A stretch of 64,000 nt of DNA from BPJU01 sp964425225. GTDB taxonomy: Bacteria; Planctomycetota; Planctomycetia; Pirellulales; Pirellulaceae. The translations under genes were made by a program, and so were the position numbers. The DNA lies in assembly GCA_964425225.1 (NCBI GenBank), contig CAYRMD010000008.1:22365-86364 (forward strand), read 5' to 3'. The notes below the pieces were generated by a model. It was not told the DNA's origin and made no database searches. It worked only from the letters and a program-made list of their open reading frames with translations. Shown here one piece after another: positions 37,615-46,403 of the stretch; position 1 is the stretch's first letter, and every line of letters begins with the position of its first letter.

Positions 37615-37760
37615 ACACTTGCCTGTAACGGGTTGACAGCTACCTCACATGGCGAGTCCGGAGTGCGAGCCGGAAACGGAATTTTATTTTGGTAAGGAGT
37701 TGCCCGCCGCTAGTTCCAGGCGTACAACCCCCGGGGGCGACAGCCGCCATGGAGCCGTTT

Positions 37761-37798
37761 TTCACGACAAATTCACGAATTCTTTACATATTTTTCTC
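37761..37798 (+). promoter_or_regulatory. Pho-box-like array of four 11-bp direct repeats upstream of phoU
   Basis: Repeats begin at 37761 (TTCAC), 37772 (TTCAC), 37783 (TTTAC) and 37794 (TTCTC), each exactly 11 bp apart, on the same strand and AT-rich in the spacer. This matches the direct-repeat pattern bound by PhoB/PhoP-type regulators: 11-bp spacing is one helical turn. The array ends 17 nt before the phoU ATG. Confidence 0.65.
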
Positions 37799-37815
37799 AC
37801 CATTACAGGACAACC

Positions 37816-38508
37816 ATGACCAGACACTTACAGCGAGATATGGAAAGAATTCAACGTGAGATCTTGTCACTCTCCTCGCTGGTAGAGGAGATGATTGACA
37901 AGGCGACTGTTGCCCTGCACCAACGCAATGATCAACTGGCACGTGAAGTGGTTGCCGCGGACACCCAGGTCGACCAGCGGGAGGTGCAGTTGGAAGAAGA
38001 GTGTTTGAAACTGCTGGCGCTTCACCAGCCGGTCGCCGTGGACTTGCGGCGTGTGGCATCCGTGTTGAAGATCAACAACGATTTAGAACGCATCGCGGAT
38101 TTGGCGGTGAATGTGGCCGAACGAGTTTGTAGTCTCTCCACATTCCCCGATTTTCCGGTGCCGGACGATGTACGCCTGATGGCGCAGCTTGCCAAGCGCA
38201 TGGTACGGGGCGCTTTGGATGCCTTCGTTCAGCTCGATTCGCGAGCCGCCCGTGTGGTCATGAGAACCGATGCCGAACTTGATGCGCTGAATGTTGCGGT
38301 CATCGAACAATTGACGGCTGCCATGCAACAGAATCCGCACTTAGTACCAGCAGGTTTGCATTGTTTTTCAGCAGCACGGCACTTCGAACGCATGGGGGAC
38401 CATGCAACGAATATCGCCGAAGACGTGATCTATCTTGTCGAAGGTGAAATCGTACGTCACCAACACGCAGAAATACCCGGTTCATTGCGCAGTTATGCTC
38501 CGCGCTAG
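37816..38508 (+). CDS. phoU: Phosphate-signalling protein PhoU
   Basis: A 230-aa protein with two repeated three-helix bundles, as in PhoU: RDMERIQREILSLSSLVEEM with DQREVQLEEECLKLLALHQP in the first, and ERMGDHATNIAEDVIYLVEG in the second, plus NDLERIADLAVNVAERV. The E/D-rich pairs NNDLERIAD and FERMGDH bind metal in homologues. PhoU represses PhoR signalling when phosphate is high. ATG 37816 has AGGA ahead. Four 11-bp direct repeats lie directly upstream, so PhoB probably regulates this gene and its overlapping neighbour phoB. No pstSCAB genes are in the window. Confidence 0.95.
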   Translation: MTRHLQRDMERIQREILSLSSLVEEMIDKATVALHQRNDQLAREVVAADTQVDQREVQLEEECLKLLALHQPVAVDLRRVASVLKINNDLERIADLAVNVAERVCSLSTFPDFPVPDDVRLMAQLAKRMVRGALDAFVQLDSRAARVVMRTDAELDALNVAVIEQLTAAMQQNPHLVPAGLHCFSAARHFERMGDHATNIAEDVIYLVEGEIVRHQHAEIPGSLRSYAPR

Positions 38509-39202
38509 GATTTTGGTAATCGAGGACGACCGCGCCTTGGCCGATGTACTGCGGTACAATCTGAGCCAGGCCGGTTTCGACGTTGCCGTGGCTCATGACG
38601 GGCAGGATGGGTTAAATCAAGCACGCCGCCGTCGCCCTGATCTTGTGGTGCTGGATCTGATGTTGCCCGTTATCGACGGTTTGGAAGTATGCAAACGGTT
38701 GCGATCAGATCCACTTACCCGCGATATGAAAATCATCATGCTCACGGCCAAGTCGGATGAGTCGGATGAACTGGTTGGGTTCGTACTGGGCACGGATGAT
38801 TACGTCACTAAACCCTTCAGCGTTAAAGTTCTGATTGAACGGGTCAAAGCGTTGCTGCGACGAAGCGACTCTGGCGAAGAAGAGGCGATCAGCGTTGGCC
38901 CGATTGTTCTAAACCGCGTCAAGTTCCGTGTCACTGTTGGCGAAAGTCCCGTACCGCTTACGCGTACCGAGTTCCGCATCTTGGAGACATTGATGAGTCG
39001 TCCCGGAAGGGTCTTTGAGCGAAACGAACTGATTGAAGCTGCTTTAGGCGATGATTCTCTGGTCCTGGAACGCACCATCGATGTGCACATTCGCGCCTTG
39101 CGAAAAAAATTGGGTCAGGCTGCTCGATATATCGAAACGGTACGCGGCGTGGGATACCGATTCGCAGAAGATCCGACCGAATCGGCGACAACAAACCAGT
39201 AG
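38495..39202 (+). CDS. phoB: OmpR/PhoB-family response regulator, PhoB-like
   Basis: A 235-aa regulator with receiver domain (acidic pair VIEDD, phospho-acceptor Asp54 in VLDLMLPV, switch Thr in MLTAKS, Lys in DDYVTKPFS) and an OmpR-type winged helix (TRTEFRILETLMSRPG, ERTIDVHIRALRKKLG, YIETVRGVGYRF). It starts at ATG 38495, inside phoU's last codons (14-nt overlap); the longer in-frame extension to 38435 has no justification. Together with phoR and the Pho-box-like array it forms a phosphate-response unit. Its likely targets include the phoU-phoB operon itself. Confidence 0.95.
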   Translation: MLRARILVIEDDRALADVLRYNLSQAGFDVAVAHDGQDGLNQARRRRPDLVVLDLMLPVIDGLEVCKRLRSDPLTRDMKIIMLTAKSDESDELVGFVLGTDDYVTKPFSVKVLIERVKALLRRSDSGEEEAISVGPIVLNRVKFRVTVGESPVPLTRTEFRILETLMSRPGRVFERNELIEAALGDDSLVLERTIDVHIRALRKKLGQAARYIETVRGVGYRFAEDPTESATTNQ

Positions 39203-39250
39203 TCGTGGGGCGTATCTCTTGCCGCCTTGGCTACGGTCGTACCGTAGGTT

Positions 39251-40228
39251 TCAAGCAGCCCGCCGATCGACGGTTTGTTGCGTTTCCCTTCGAGTACGGG
39301 ATTGGCGGACCGCGTAATTCTTTGTGTGGCAAGCTCGATAGTAAATCCGCGTTGTAATTTCGCCCAGCATGCCAATACTCAGGAATTGTACACCAAGCAG
39401 TAGCGCCATAACGCTGAAAAGCAACAGCGGATTGCCAGTCATATCGGTGCCATAGGTGCATTTCATGGCAATGACTGCTGTAAGGCTGGCTCCTGCTAAG
39501 ATCCAACAGGCTAGCGCCCAGCGACCGAAAAAGCGGATCGGATAGGCTAAGTAACGCCGCAGGAACCAAACGGTCGCTACATCGAGCAATACGCCGAGTG
39601 TGCGGGAAAGGCCATACTTGGAGCGGCCGAACGTACGTGGTCGATGATTCGTTTCGATTTCGACCACGCGTGCGCCGCGTTCGCGAGCTAATATGGCTAC
39701 GAATCGGTGCATATCACCACAAAGTTCTAAATTTTCAGCTACCCAGCGGCGCATAACTTTTAGGGCACAGCCTAAATCGTGAACAGCGCTTCCAGCCACC
39801 GATCCAATGAGGCGGTTAGCGAGCCAGGACGGTACGCGCCGCGTCCAGAAGTTATCCTGGCGATGGCGGCGCCAGCCATGCACCAAGTCATATCCCGTTT
39901 CCAGCAGTGACAACATGCGAGGAATATCGGCAGGGTCGTTTTGGAGGTCGCCGTCCATAAAAGCCAGTATGGCACCCGAAGCATGGTCAATTCCGGCCTG
40001 CAACGCGGCCGACTGCCCAAAGTTGCGGGTCAATATCACCAGTTGCACGCGCGGATCTTCGTCCGCCAGTTTTTCCAGAACTTCGGTCGAACCGTCCGTC
40101 GATCCATCGTCCACAAAAACCAACTCGAACGAGCGTCCCACGTCGGACAAAACCTGTATCAGTTCGTTGTACAACAAGGAAAGGTTCTCACGCTCGTTGT
40201 AGATTGGCACAATCACCGAAAGATCCAC
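39251..40228 (-). CDS. Polyprenyl-phosphate glycosyltransferase, GtrB/DPM1-like family 2
   Basis: A 325-aa GT2 enzyme. The catalytic half reads VDLSVIVPIYNERENL, FVDDGSTDGSTEVL, FMDGDLQNDPADIP and HDLGCALKVMRR, which are the hallmarks of dolichol/undecaprenyl-phosphate mannose or glucose transferases. Two C-terminal membrane spans (~240-300) anchor it, as in GtrB. Such enzymes charge undecaprenyl phosphate with a sugar that GT-C enzymes later use at the outer face of the membrane. GTG 40228 with AGGA upstream is preferred; the frame is open to 40309. It is convergent with phoB (48-nt gap). The sugar is unknown. Confidence 0.85.
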   Translation of the reverse strand: MDLSVIVPIYNERENLSLLYNELIQVLSDVGRSFELVFVDDGSTDGSTEVLEKLADEDPRVQLVILTRNFGQSAALQAGIDHASGAILAFMDGDLQNDPADIPRMLSLLETGYDLVHGWRRHRQDNFWTRRVPSWLANRLIGSVAGSAVHDLGCALKVMRRWVAENLELCGDMHRFVAILARERGARVVEIETNHRPRTFGRSKYGLSRTLGVLLDVATVWFLRRYLAYPIRFFGRWALACWILAGASLTAVIAMKCTYGTDMTGNPLLLFSVMALLLGVQFLSIGMLGEITTRIYYRACHTKNYAVRQSRTRRETQQTVDRRAA

Positions 40229-40996
40229 GGTCTGGCATCCTAGCACTGAAAGGCCGTGTGGCCGGAGTTTCGACCGGCATACTGGCAATTCCCCTACTTC
40301 GCACGGCATACATGCGTAAAGCTAACGGTCAATGCCCCAGTGTGGCAACACCGATTTTTTGTGTGTGCGTTGTAGGTGAAAAATCTTTTAACGCAGAGAC
40401 GCAGATGCGCAGAGGAAGGAACAATTAAGCTGGCAACACTAGCTGCCGGTTGGGAAAGAACCATTTTTACCCAAAGTGTCTACAAGGGCCCCCAGTGATG
40501 ATAATGCCACGGCTCGGGTTAACTCGTTTCACCAAAATCACCAGGGTCGTTGCGCCTGGACATCTCTGCTCGCTTGTGTCATGACACTTCGTCCAAGTCT
40601 GCTCTAGGATGACCGTATGCCAGCCTACTCGAATAGGGATGCGCGGGATGCACTTATTGTGCCTTGCCGGTTGCCTCCCGCAGTATCGAAGCAAGCGGCG
40701 CGGTGTACGATTCGCCTTCTTGATTACAAAAGGTGCATAGCCAGTAGGCGCTGGTGGGGTGCCAAACCAGAACCCTGTCGCGTGCTCCCCTGCTTTCTTG
40801 CGCCCCCAAAAAGGTTGGCTGCCTGTTCCCGAGCCATCGACGTGGCGCGAGGAGGTTTAAGACATTTCGCTAACCGTGAGAAGGAGGTATTGGGCCCGGA
40901 GGCTGTGCTACTACAGATACACGTGTCCCGCTTGCAATTTCGGACTCCGCAAGAGGCTCACCGCATTGTTCGCGATGTTAGATGTCCAAGGCGAGG
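40229..40996. other. Long intergenic region with one dispersed repeat
   Basis: About 770 nt between the glycosyltransferase start and the AcpS-like stop. It contains a CGCAGAGACGCAGATGCGCAGAGG unit at 40388-40415 and a 167-codon plus-strand frame (40617-41120) that overlaps the AcpS-like gene and shows no family resemblance. No tRNA, RNase P RNA, SRP RNA or tmRNA signature was found. Confidence 0.4.
40388..40415 (+). repeat. Tandem (ACGCAGAG)n-type dispersed repeat
   Basis: Three tandem copies of an 8-9 nt unit, TTAACGCAGAGACGCAGATG and then CGCAGAGG. It belongs to the same loose family as the CGCAAAGG units. Confidence 0.5.
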
Positions 40997-41404
40997 TCAA
41001 CCCGCATTCGGTGGTTCGGTTTCCTTTTCAAAGCCAATGACGAACCCGACGGCAAAGGTACGACAAAAACCCCACGAAGCGAGCAACCATGCGATGCGTT
41101 TTTTCTGCATTAACCGCTGAAATGCACCGCTTAACCGGACGAATTCAGGCCCTTGGCCGTTTGGTACTTCGATTTCGGTCCATGGCACCCCCTTTTTTAT
41201 GGGAAAACGGATCGCACGGAAAACAGCCTGTTTGACAGCCCACCGTGCGGCATATTGCTGCATGCTGGCCCGACGGGCACTACAGTAGCGAATCTCGTTT
41301 TCTGTAAAAACGCGTCGCAGGAACCGTTCTTCGTGCCGATGGATCAAGTGGCCAATTCGGGCACACTCGACGATTGACGTTCCAATGCACACCACGCGAC
41401 TCAT
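40997..41404 (-). CDS. AcpS-like protein lacking the catalytic residues (probable pseudoenzyme)
   Basis: A 135-aa homologue of holo-[acyl-carrier-protein] synthase, recognised by GTSIVECARIGHLIHRHEER, FLRRVFTENEIRYCSARR and YAARWAVKQAVFRAI. In active AcpS the first motif is GxDIVE, with Asp binding magnesium; here it is Ser10. The AAKEA Glu that also binds the metal is Gln59. The C-terminal SxSH motif reads SWGF (110-113), so its His is gone, and a second His nearby is Phe. Framing is intact throughout and length is normal, so this is substitution, not frameshift. It probably cannot transfer phosphopantetheine; an alternative role in binding acyl-carrier proteins is conjecture. Confidence 0.75.
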   Translation of the reverse strand: MSRVVCIGTSIVECARIGHLIHRHEERFLRRVFTENEIRYCSARRASMQQYAARWAVKQAVFRAIRFPIKKGVPWTEIEVPNGQGPEFVRLSGAFQRLMQKKRIAWLLASWGFCRTFAVGFVIGFEKETEPPNAG

Positions 41405-41515
41405 TGCCTCGTCTCACAGAATTAGAAGGCTAACGACAACCGCATGGAAGCAAACCACGAATCAGCAAAAGGAATCTTCGATACGAAGGTCTCCCTCGTA
41501 CCTGTGACAAGCGCT

Positions 41516-42559
41516 TTACCATACCACGCCCATTGCATCACGAGCGCGGGCTAAGACTTCCGATGCTTTGCGCCGCGCCTTCTCGGCACCTAGCGCAAGG
41601 ATGTCGCGCACTTGTTCCGGGTGGGCCGCTAACTCCTGACGTCGCTGTCGCGCCTCGGCAAAATACTTTTCCGCTGCATCGGCCAGAGCCTGTTTTACCT
41701 GGCCATAGCCAAACCCGCCACGACGATACAACTCCGCCATCGCTTGCCGCTCTTCGGGCGACACAAACAGCGAATACAATTGGTACAGCCGATCCGTCTC
41801 CGGATCTTTGGGCTGATCCATGGGGCGCGGATCGGTGACGATTCTCATTACTTTCTTGCGCATCGATTGCGGGTCCTCGAAGATCTCGATGGTGTTTTGA
41901 TAACTTTTCGACATCTTCTGGCCATCGATACCGGGAACTCGAGCGGCGTGTTCGAGAACTTTGGCTTGCGGCATGGTAAAAACCGGTCCGAACTGGTGAT
42001 TGAAGCTCCGTGCCAAATCGCGGCAAACCTCAATATGCTGGAGCTGATCTTCACCGACCGGTACTAAATCCGCATCGTATGCCAGAATATCAGCAGCCAT
42101 CAGCACCGGATAGGTAAACAGCCCGGCGTCGGCTGGCAAGCCTTTCTCCTTTTTTTCCTTGTACGCATGGCAACGCTCGAGCAATCCCATGGGGGTACCG
42201 GTCATCAGTAACCAGCATAGCTCGGTCACCTGCGGTACATCGGATTGCAAGAACAACGCGGCTCGATTCGGATCCAGACCCAACGCCAGTAAGTCCAGCG
42301 CAGCATCCCATGTGTTTTGACGCAATACATCGCGATTGCGAATCGTCGTCAAGGCATGAAGATTGGCAATGAAATAATACGCTTCGTGCTCCTCCTGTAA
42401 CTCGATATACTGGCGAATAGCGCCGAAGTAGTTGCCCCAGTGGAATCGTCCCGTGGGTTGTATCCCGGACAAAACACGCAGTTTCCTATGGGGCGCGCGC
42501 TGCGCCTCGGGAGCATTACCGCTCTTCGCTGTGTCTGATACAGGTACGTCGTGGGCCAT
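41516..42559 (-). CDS. trpS: Tryptophanyl-tRNA synthetase
   Basis: A 347-aa class I synthetase. HIGH-equivalent motif is FHWGN in SGIQPTGRFHWGNYFGAI, and KMSKS appears as GQKMSKSYQN. The tRNA and tryptophan pockets include VPVGEDQLQHIEVCRDLA and the TYPVLMAADILAYDAD stretch, all standard for bacterial TrpRS. There is an extra ~28-residue N-terminal tail (residues 1-28) before RVLSGIQP; a later start inside it cannot be ruled out. It charges tRNA-Trp. Located upstream of the AcpS-like gene on the same strand with a 111-nt gap. Confidence 0.96.
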   Translation of the reverse strand: MAHDVPVSDTAKSGNAPEAQRAPHRKLRVLSGIQPTGRFHWGNYFGAIRQYIELQEEHEAYYFIANLHALTTIRNRDVLRQNTWDAALDLLALGLDPNRAALFLQSDVPQVTELCWLLMTGTPMGLLERCHAYKEKKEKGLPADAGLFTYPVLMAADILAYDADLVPVGEDQLQHIEVCRDLARSFNHQFGPVFTMPQAKVLEHAARVPGIDGQKMSKSYQNTIEIFEDPQSMRKKVMRIVTDPRPMDQPKDPETDRLYQLYSLFVSPEERQAMAELYRRGGFGYGQVKQALADAAEKYFAEARQRRQELAAHPEQVRDILALGAEKARRKASEVLARARDAMGVVW

Positions 42560-42786
42560 CGTACCACCGCCAATTCGATTTTTGACGTTGTTCCGCTACA
42601 CTCTTGCCCGCCGTGCTTAGCGACTGCTGCGCCGTGGAAGCGACACACATCGGTTCAGCCGCGGGCTACGTCTCAGGATACGTCATCTGCGCTCGATTCC
42701 CAAGGTGGGATGGCTGGCTTCATTGCAGTCTTGCAGTCTGGTCCACAGGCTGCCTGGAGAGACGGTTGGTCTTCGAGAGTGGTGAC

Positions 42787-43767
42787 CTAACACGAGTCGA
42801 TTTGCTCAGGCACGACCAATGTACCGATGACATCCGACATAGATCGGGCGCCGATCTGCTGCATGGCTCGCGGTAACTGTTCCACAAGTTCCATCGTTAC
42901 TCGAGGACGATAATAGTTGGCCGTACCGATCTGGACTGCCGAAGCACCGGCAACGAGAAACTCCATCACGTCATCAATCGAAGCGATACCTCCGATTCCC
43001 ATAATGGGTATCGAGAGCCGGCTTTTGACCTGATAGACGCACCGCAAGGCAATCGGTTTAATGGCTGGACCACTCAGACCACCCATCACATTGCCCAAGA
43101 GCGGCCTTCTGCCGCGCCAATCGACCGCCATTCCCAGTACCGTATTGATCAACGATACGGCATCAGCACCGGCATGTTGAGCGGCCTCGGCGATTTCTAC
43201 TATCGAGGTTACATTGGGTGAAAGTTTGGCAATAACCGGCAGATCGCATGCCGAGCGTACCAAGCGGACTACTGCGGCGCAGCGCCGAGGATCGGCACCA
43301 AAGTCCGTGCCGTGCGCCACATTGGGGCAGGAAATGTTCAACTCTAATGCCGCCACACCTCCGGCTGCCGCCAGACGCTCGGCCATTCGAGCAAACTCAT
43401 CCGCCGTCCGCCCTGCGATGCTGACAATAACTTTCGTGGGCACCTGGCGTAGATACGGCCAGTGCTCGGCCAAGAAATACTCGATTCCATCGTTGTCCAA
43501 CCCAATCGAATTTAGCAAACCGGCGGCTGTTTCTACGGTTCGCCACGGTGCATTGCCCACTCGACGTTGCCAGGTGATCGTTTTGGGAATCACAGCTCCG
43601 AGACGCGCAAAATCCACAATCCCCTCCATCTCCCGCACATACCCGAACGTTCCGGAGGCGGTAGTGATCGGATTTGCTAAATGCAAGCGCCCTAAACTGA
43701 CCGACACGTCCACCGAATTCGACTCACCTGACCGAGCATCGAAGGTTGGGCGTAACGTCATGGCCAC
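42787..43767 (-). CDS. pyrD: Dihydroorotate dehydrogenase, class 1B type
   Basis: A 326-aa FMN enzyme that oxidises dihydroorotate to orotate in pyrimidine synthesis. Visible motifs: NPITTASGTFGY, TAAGLLNSIGLDNDG, ELNISCPNV with the class 1 catalytic Cys, VIAKLSPNVTSIVEIA, and GIGGIASIDDVMEFLVAGASAVQIGT. Catalytic Cys and NAD-linked 1B features suggest it pairs with an electron-transfer subunit PyrK, which is not in this window. A 14-residue N-terminal extension precedes the conserved start; ATG 43761 is an alternative to 43767. Upstream of trpS on the same strand (227-nt gap). Confidence 0.92.
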   Translation of the reverse strand: MAMTLRPTFDARSGESNSVDVSVSLGRLHLANPITTASGTFGYVREMEGIVDFARLGAVIPKTITWQRRVGNAPWRTVETAAGLLNSIGLDNDGIEYFLAEHWPYLRQVPTKVIVSIAGRTADEFARMAERLAAAGGVAALELNISCPNVAHGTDFGADPRRCAAVVRLVRSACDLPVIAKLSPNVTSIVEIAEAAQHAGADAVSLINTVLGMAVDWRGRRPLLGNVMGGLSGPAIKPIALRCVYQVKSRLSIPIMGIGGIASIDDVMEFLVAGASAVQIGTANYYRPRVTMELVEQLPRAMQQIGARSMSDVIGTLVVPEQIDSC

Positions 43768-44186
43768 TTCTTTATTGACGCCAGGGGTGCTACGGGGCTC
43801 TTAAAAAGGTGAGAATCGCGACCGAAACTACGAGTCAATTTACTGCAGCTTCCTTTGGCAGCATACCCCAAGAGGTTGACTACAGATGCTGTAGACGTGT
43901 GCGACCAACGAGCAGGTGTTGTCGGCACGCTCGGTGCTGTAACAGAACGTGCTACTCTCGTAAGTCGCCGACTACCAGCAGGGCTTACGAACCGTTTGCG
44001 TTCCGTCACTTGCGCATCTGTGGCGCGTAGAGAGCTACGAAGCTACGGGCGGCCATTGCCGGAGTCTAACGTAGCGCGTGTGGAAAAGTGGCAAACCGGC
44101 GCAGTTTGTTGCGCGCAGACCGACAAAGACCTCCCAAAGTTGCCACAAGAGGAGTTATCAGCCGGAGGAAATATGTGCCAGCGGTG
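43768..44186. other. Intergenic region between pyrD and lipoprotein gene
   Basis: About 420 nt carrying the pyrD promoter region and the end of the lipoprotein transcript. Short plus-strand frames lack SD sites and resemblance. Nothing else was recognised. Confidence 0.35.
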
Positions 44187-44405
44187 TTAGATAACCCCAC
44201 CGTGGGTACGGTGCGGCACCGAATGGTCAGGCTGATCCAAAAACCAGAATCGTTCCCACTCCTCTAACAAAGCACGAAAATCTTCCGAAGTAAAAATCAA
44301 CTGGCGCGTGCGAACCGCCGGGTCACCCGAATAAATCGGAATAAGGCAGCCAGAACTGGCGATGAGGCCCAACCCCAACAGGGCCCAGTACCATAACCGA
44401 CGCAT
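44187..44405 (-). CDS. Small conserved-looking lipoprotein
   Basis: A 72-aa protein with a lipoprotein signal peptide (RRLWYWALLGLGLIASSGC) and the lipobox SSGC, giving a mature N-terminal Cys. The mature part includes TRQLIFTSEDFRALLEEWER and FWFLDQPDHSVPHRTHGG, a sequence pattern I believe is shared by small planctomycete lipoproteins, although I cannot name a family. The start was chosen at ATG 44405 because AAGGAGG lies seven bases upstream; a longer frame to 44456 has none. It lies downstream of the HU gene (214-nt gap) and upstream of pyrD on the same strand. Function unknown. Confidence 0.7.
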   Translation of the reverse strand: MRRLWYWALLGLGLIASSGCLIPIYSGDPAVRTRQLIFTSEDFRALLEEWERFWFLDQPDHSVPHRTHGGVI

Positions 44406-44619
44406 GAACCATCCTCCTTGATAGCTAGCGCCACTTTGGTCTCCGTATTGCGACAAGGCGGTCGCACTTATCTCGATCGTCGCCTACCTCTTAGCGATTC
44501 GTAGTGGAATTGTCCAGATCAATTTGTAGAGCACCGCTTTGTATTCGGGTTTTTCCTTTATCCGGGCGGCTCCGTTACTCGAACTATCGCTTAGCGACCG
44601 CACGACTGCCCCGGATGCT

Positions 44620-45036
44620 TTATCCGCCCGTCGGCATTTGTGTACCGCTTGCTTCGGGTGGCATTTCTGGCGGAGTGGAACTCGTTACATCGGTCGGAGG
44701 CGCGTTGGATTGGGCGGCTGCGGCTTCTAATGCAGCTAACCGCTGACGCCGTTCGGCATCCAATTGGCGCACGCGTTCTTCCATTTCTTTGCCGGGCTTA
44801 AACGTGACTACTAGCTTTTCGGGGACTTGGACCGTTTCGTTGGTTCGAGGGTTACGCGCACGGCGGGCAGCACGTCGCTTGACTTTAAATACCCCGAAGT
44901 TCCGCAGTTCAATCTTGCCGTCCTCGACTAGCGTTTGAACAATGGCTTCAAACGTCTTGTCGACAATGGCTTTCGTTTTCAGTTGCGTCATTCCGATCTG
45001 TTCGGAAATGGTCTTAACAATGTCTTTTTTGGTCAC
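44620..45036 (-). CDS. HU/IHF-family DNA-binding protein with C-terminal extension
   Basis: A 138-aa nucleoid protein. Residues 1-92 are a complete HU fold: VTKKDIVKTISEQIGMTQLK, then GKIELRNFGVFKVKRRAARR and ARNPRTNETVQVPEKLVVTF, the DNA-intercalating arm containing RNPRT. A ~45-residue tail follows, first charged helical (DAERRQRLAALEAAAAQ), then Pro/Thr/Ser-rich (PPTDVTSSTPPEMPPEASG), that ordinary HU lacks. GTG 45036 has AGGAGGT seven bases upstream, so the ~25 upstream in-frame codons are not used. It bends and compacts DNA. The tail may contact other proteins; this is inference. Confidence 0.9.
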   Translation of the reverse strand: MTKKDIVKTISEQIGMTQLKTKAIVDKTFEAIVQTLVEDGKIELRNFGVFKVKRRAARRARNPRTNETVQVPEKLVVTFKPGKEMEERVRQLDAERRQRLAALEAAAAQSNAPPTDVTSSTPPEMPPEASGTQMPTGG

Positions 45037-45541
45037 CGCGCCTACCTCCTCTTGGCGGAAACGGGCGAGTAGTAAACGCTCCTTTTTACGCCCTAAGTGT
45101 AAAATCTGCAAGTAGTAAAATCAAGCTTTTTCACCGCCAAGTCGAAGATACGGCCAGGCAAAGCCTTATACCGGTTGATTGCTAGCACGCCCTAGGGCCC
45201 GCTATGAATCGGCTAGGGATAGTGGTAGACTTTACGAATTCGCTATTATCGACTCGCTTAAGGGTGTGCACCCACCGAGTGTTGGACGCTGCGGGCTGTG
45301 TGTCGGTCGCTCCCGGCATCTTGCTGGGAGCATTGCTTAGCCATTGACCGGTTTGGATAGAACGGTTAGGCTAGCTTGCTTGCGTCGCTTACGCAGAGTC
45401 TCCGGCAGGGTGGTCCTCCGGAGCGCAATTTGGGTATCCCTTCGTTAAAGAAGGCCGATGTGGTTGGGCAAAGGATGTTTCCTGTGTGGTGTGCGTAAGT
45501 AGCGCATCACATGGCCCGGTCGGCCGCTAGGAGAAGTGACT
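45037..45541. other. Divergent region and rpsB leader
   Basis: About 500 nt between HU and rpsB. A strong hairpin, GCTCCCGGCA-tct-TGCTGGGAGC (10-bp stem with one G-T pair), lies at ~45309-45331, about 210 nt before rpsB. It has no T-run after it, so a leader structure is likelier than a terminator; S2 autoregulation via rpsB leaders is known in other bacteria. Confidence 0.45.
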
Positions 45542-46276
45542 GTGGAGGCGTGGGTTGAAGAACTAATCGAAGCAGGGGTTCATTACGGGCACCATGTCAG
45601 TCGATGGAATCCGAAGATGGCCCGTTACATCTATGGTCGCAGGAATCGGATCCACATCATTGACATACGTGAGACGGTTCGAGGGTTGTTGTGGGCCAAG
45701 AAATTCATTCGACAGGTGGTGGCCAACGGTAGTTTGGTACTCTTCGTGGGAACCAAGCGACAAGCGTCAGCGGCTATTGAACGTGAGGCGACGCGGTGCG
45801 GGATGCCGTTTGTGGCCGAACGCTGGCTAGGCGGTACCTTGACGAATTTCAACACGATTCGTTCCCGCTTGTCGCGCCTCGATGAGCTGGAACGATTGCG
45901 GGCCAGCCCCGAACTGGCAACCTATTCGAAAAAAATGCAGTCGTCCCTGAATCGCGAATACCGCAAGATGTATCGGAATCTCAACGGACTGCGTCAAATG
46001 GACCGCATCCCGGCATGTCTGGTCGTGGTGGACCCACGCAAAGAATACAACGCCGTGCGCGAAGCTCGTAAATTAAACGTCAAAACCGTCGCCTTAATCG
46101 ACACCGATTGCGATCCCGATGAAATTGATATCCCTATTCCGGGGAACGACGACGGAATTCGATCAATCGAAGTTATTTTGCGGCACTTAGCGGATGCCGT
46201 GTTGGAAGCTAAGCAGGCATTGGCCGCTGCGGCCAAGGAAGCCCCGCAGGAAGCTGCGGTGTTTGCCGAAACGTAA
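45542..46276 (+). CDS. rpsB: Small ribosomal subunit protein S2
   Basis: A 244-aa ribosomal protein. LIEAGVHYGHHVSRWNPKM, YIYGRRNRIHIIDIRETV, FVGTKRQASAAIEREATRC, ERWLGGTLTNFNTIRSRL and VALIDTDCDPDEIDIPIPG are all canonical for S2. GTG 45542 was chosen over GTG 45536, since AGGAG lies at 45529 with eight bases spacing to the former and only two to the latter. The gene heads the rpsB-tsf-pyrH-frr cluster, conserved across bacteria, and likely is transcribed with tsf (128-nt gap). Confidence 0.97.
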   Translation: MEAWVEELIEAGVHYGHHVSRWNPKMARYIYGRRNRIHIIDIRETVRGLLWAKKFIRQVVANGSLVLFVGTKRQASAAIEREATRCGMPFVAERWLGGTLTNFNTIRSRLSRLDELERLRASPELATYSKKMQSSLNREYRKMYRNLNGLRQMDRIPACLVVVDPRKEYNAVREARKLNVKTVALIDTDCDPDEIDIPIPGNDDGIRSIEVILRHLADAVLEAKQALAAAAKEAPQEAAVFAET

Positions 46277-46403
46277 AATGACGTGCCTTATTGATACGTA
46301 CCAGCGTGGTCCGGTTTCCGACTGTTGGTCAATCGTGGGTGCCCGGACGCGTTGGCCAGTAGTAAGGCCATAAAATTACATCAAGCCAAAAGGGAGCGGT
46401 TCC

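Noticed and set aside
40617..41120. 167-codon plus-strand frame over the AcpS-like gene
   Set aside because: Overlaps a better-supported gene antisense; no homology seen.
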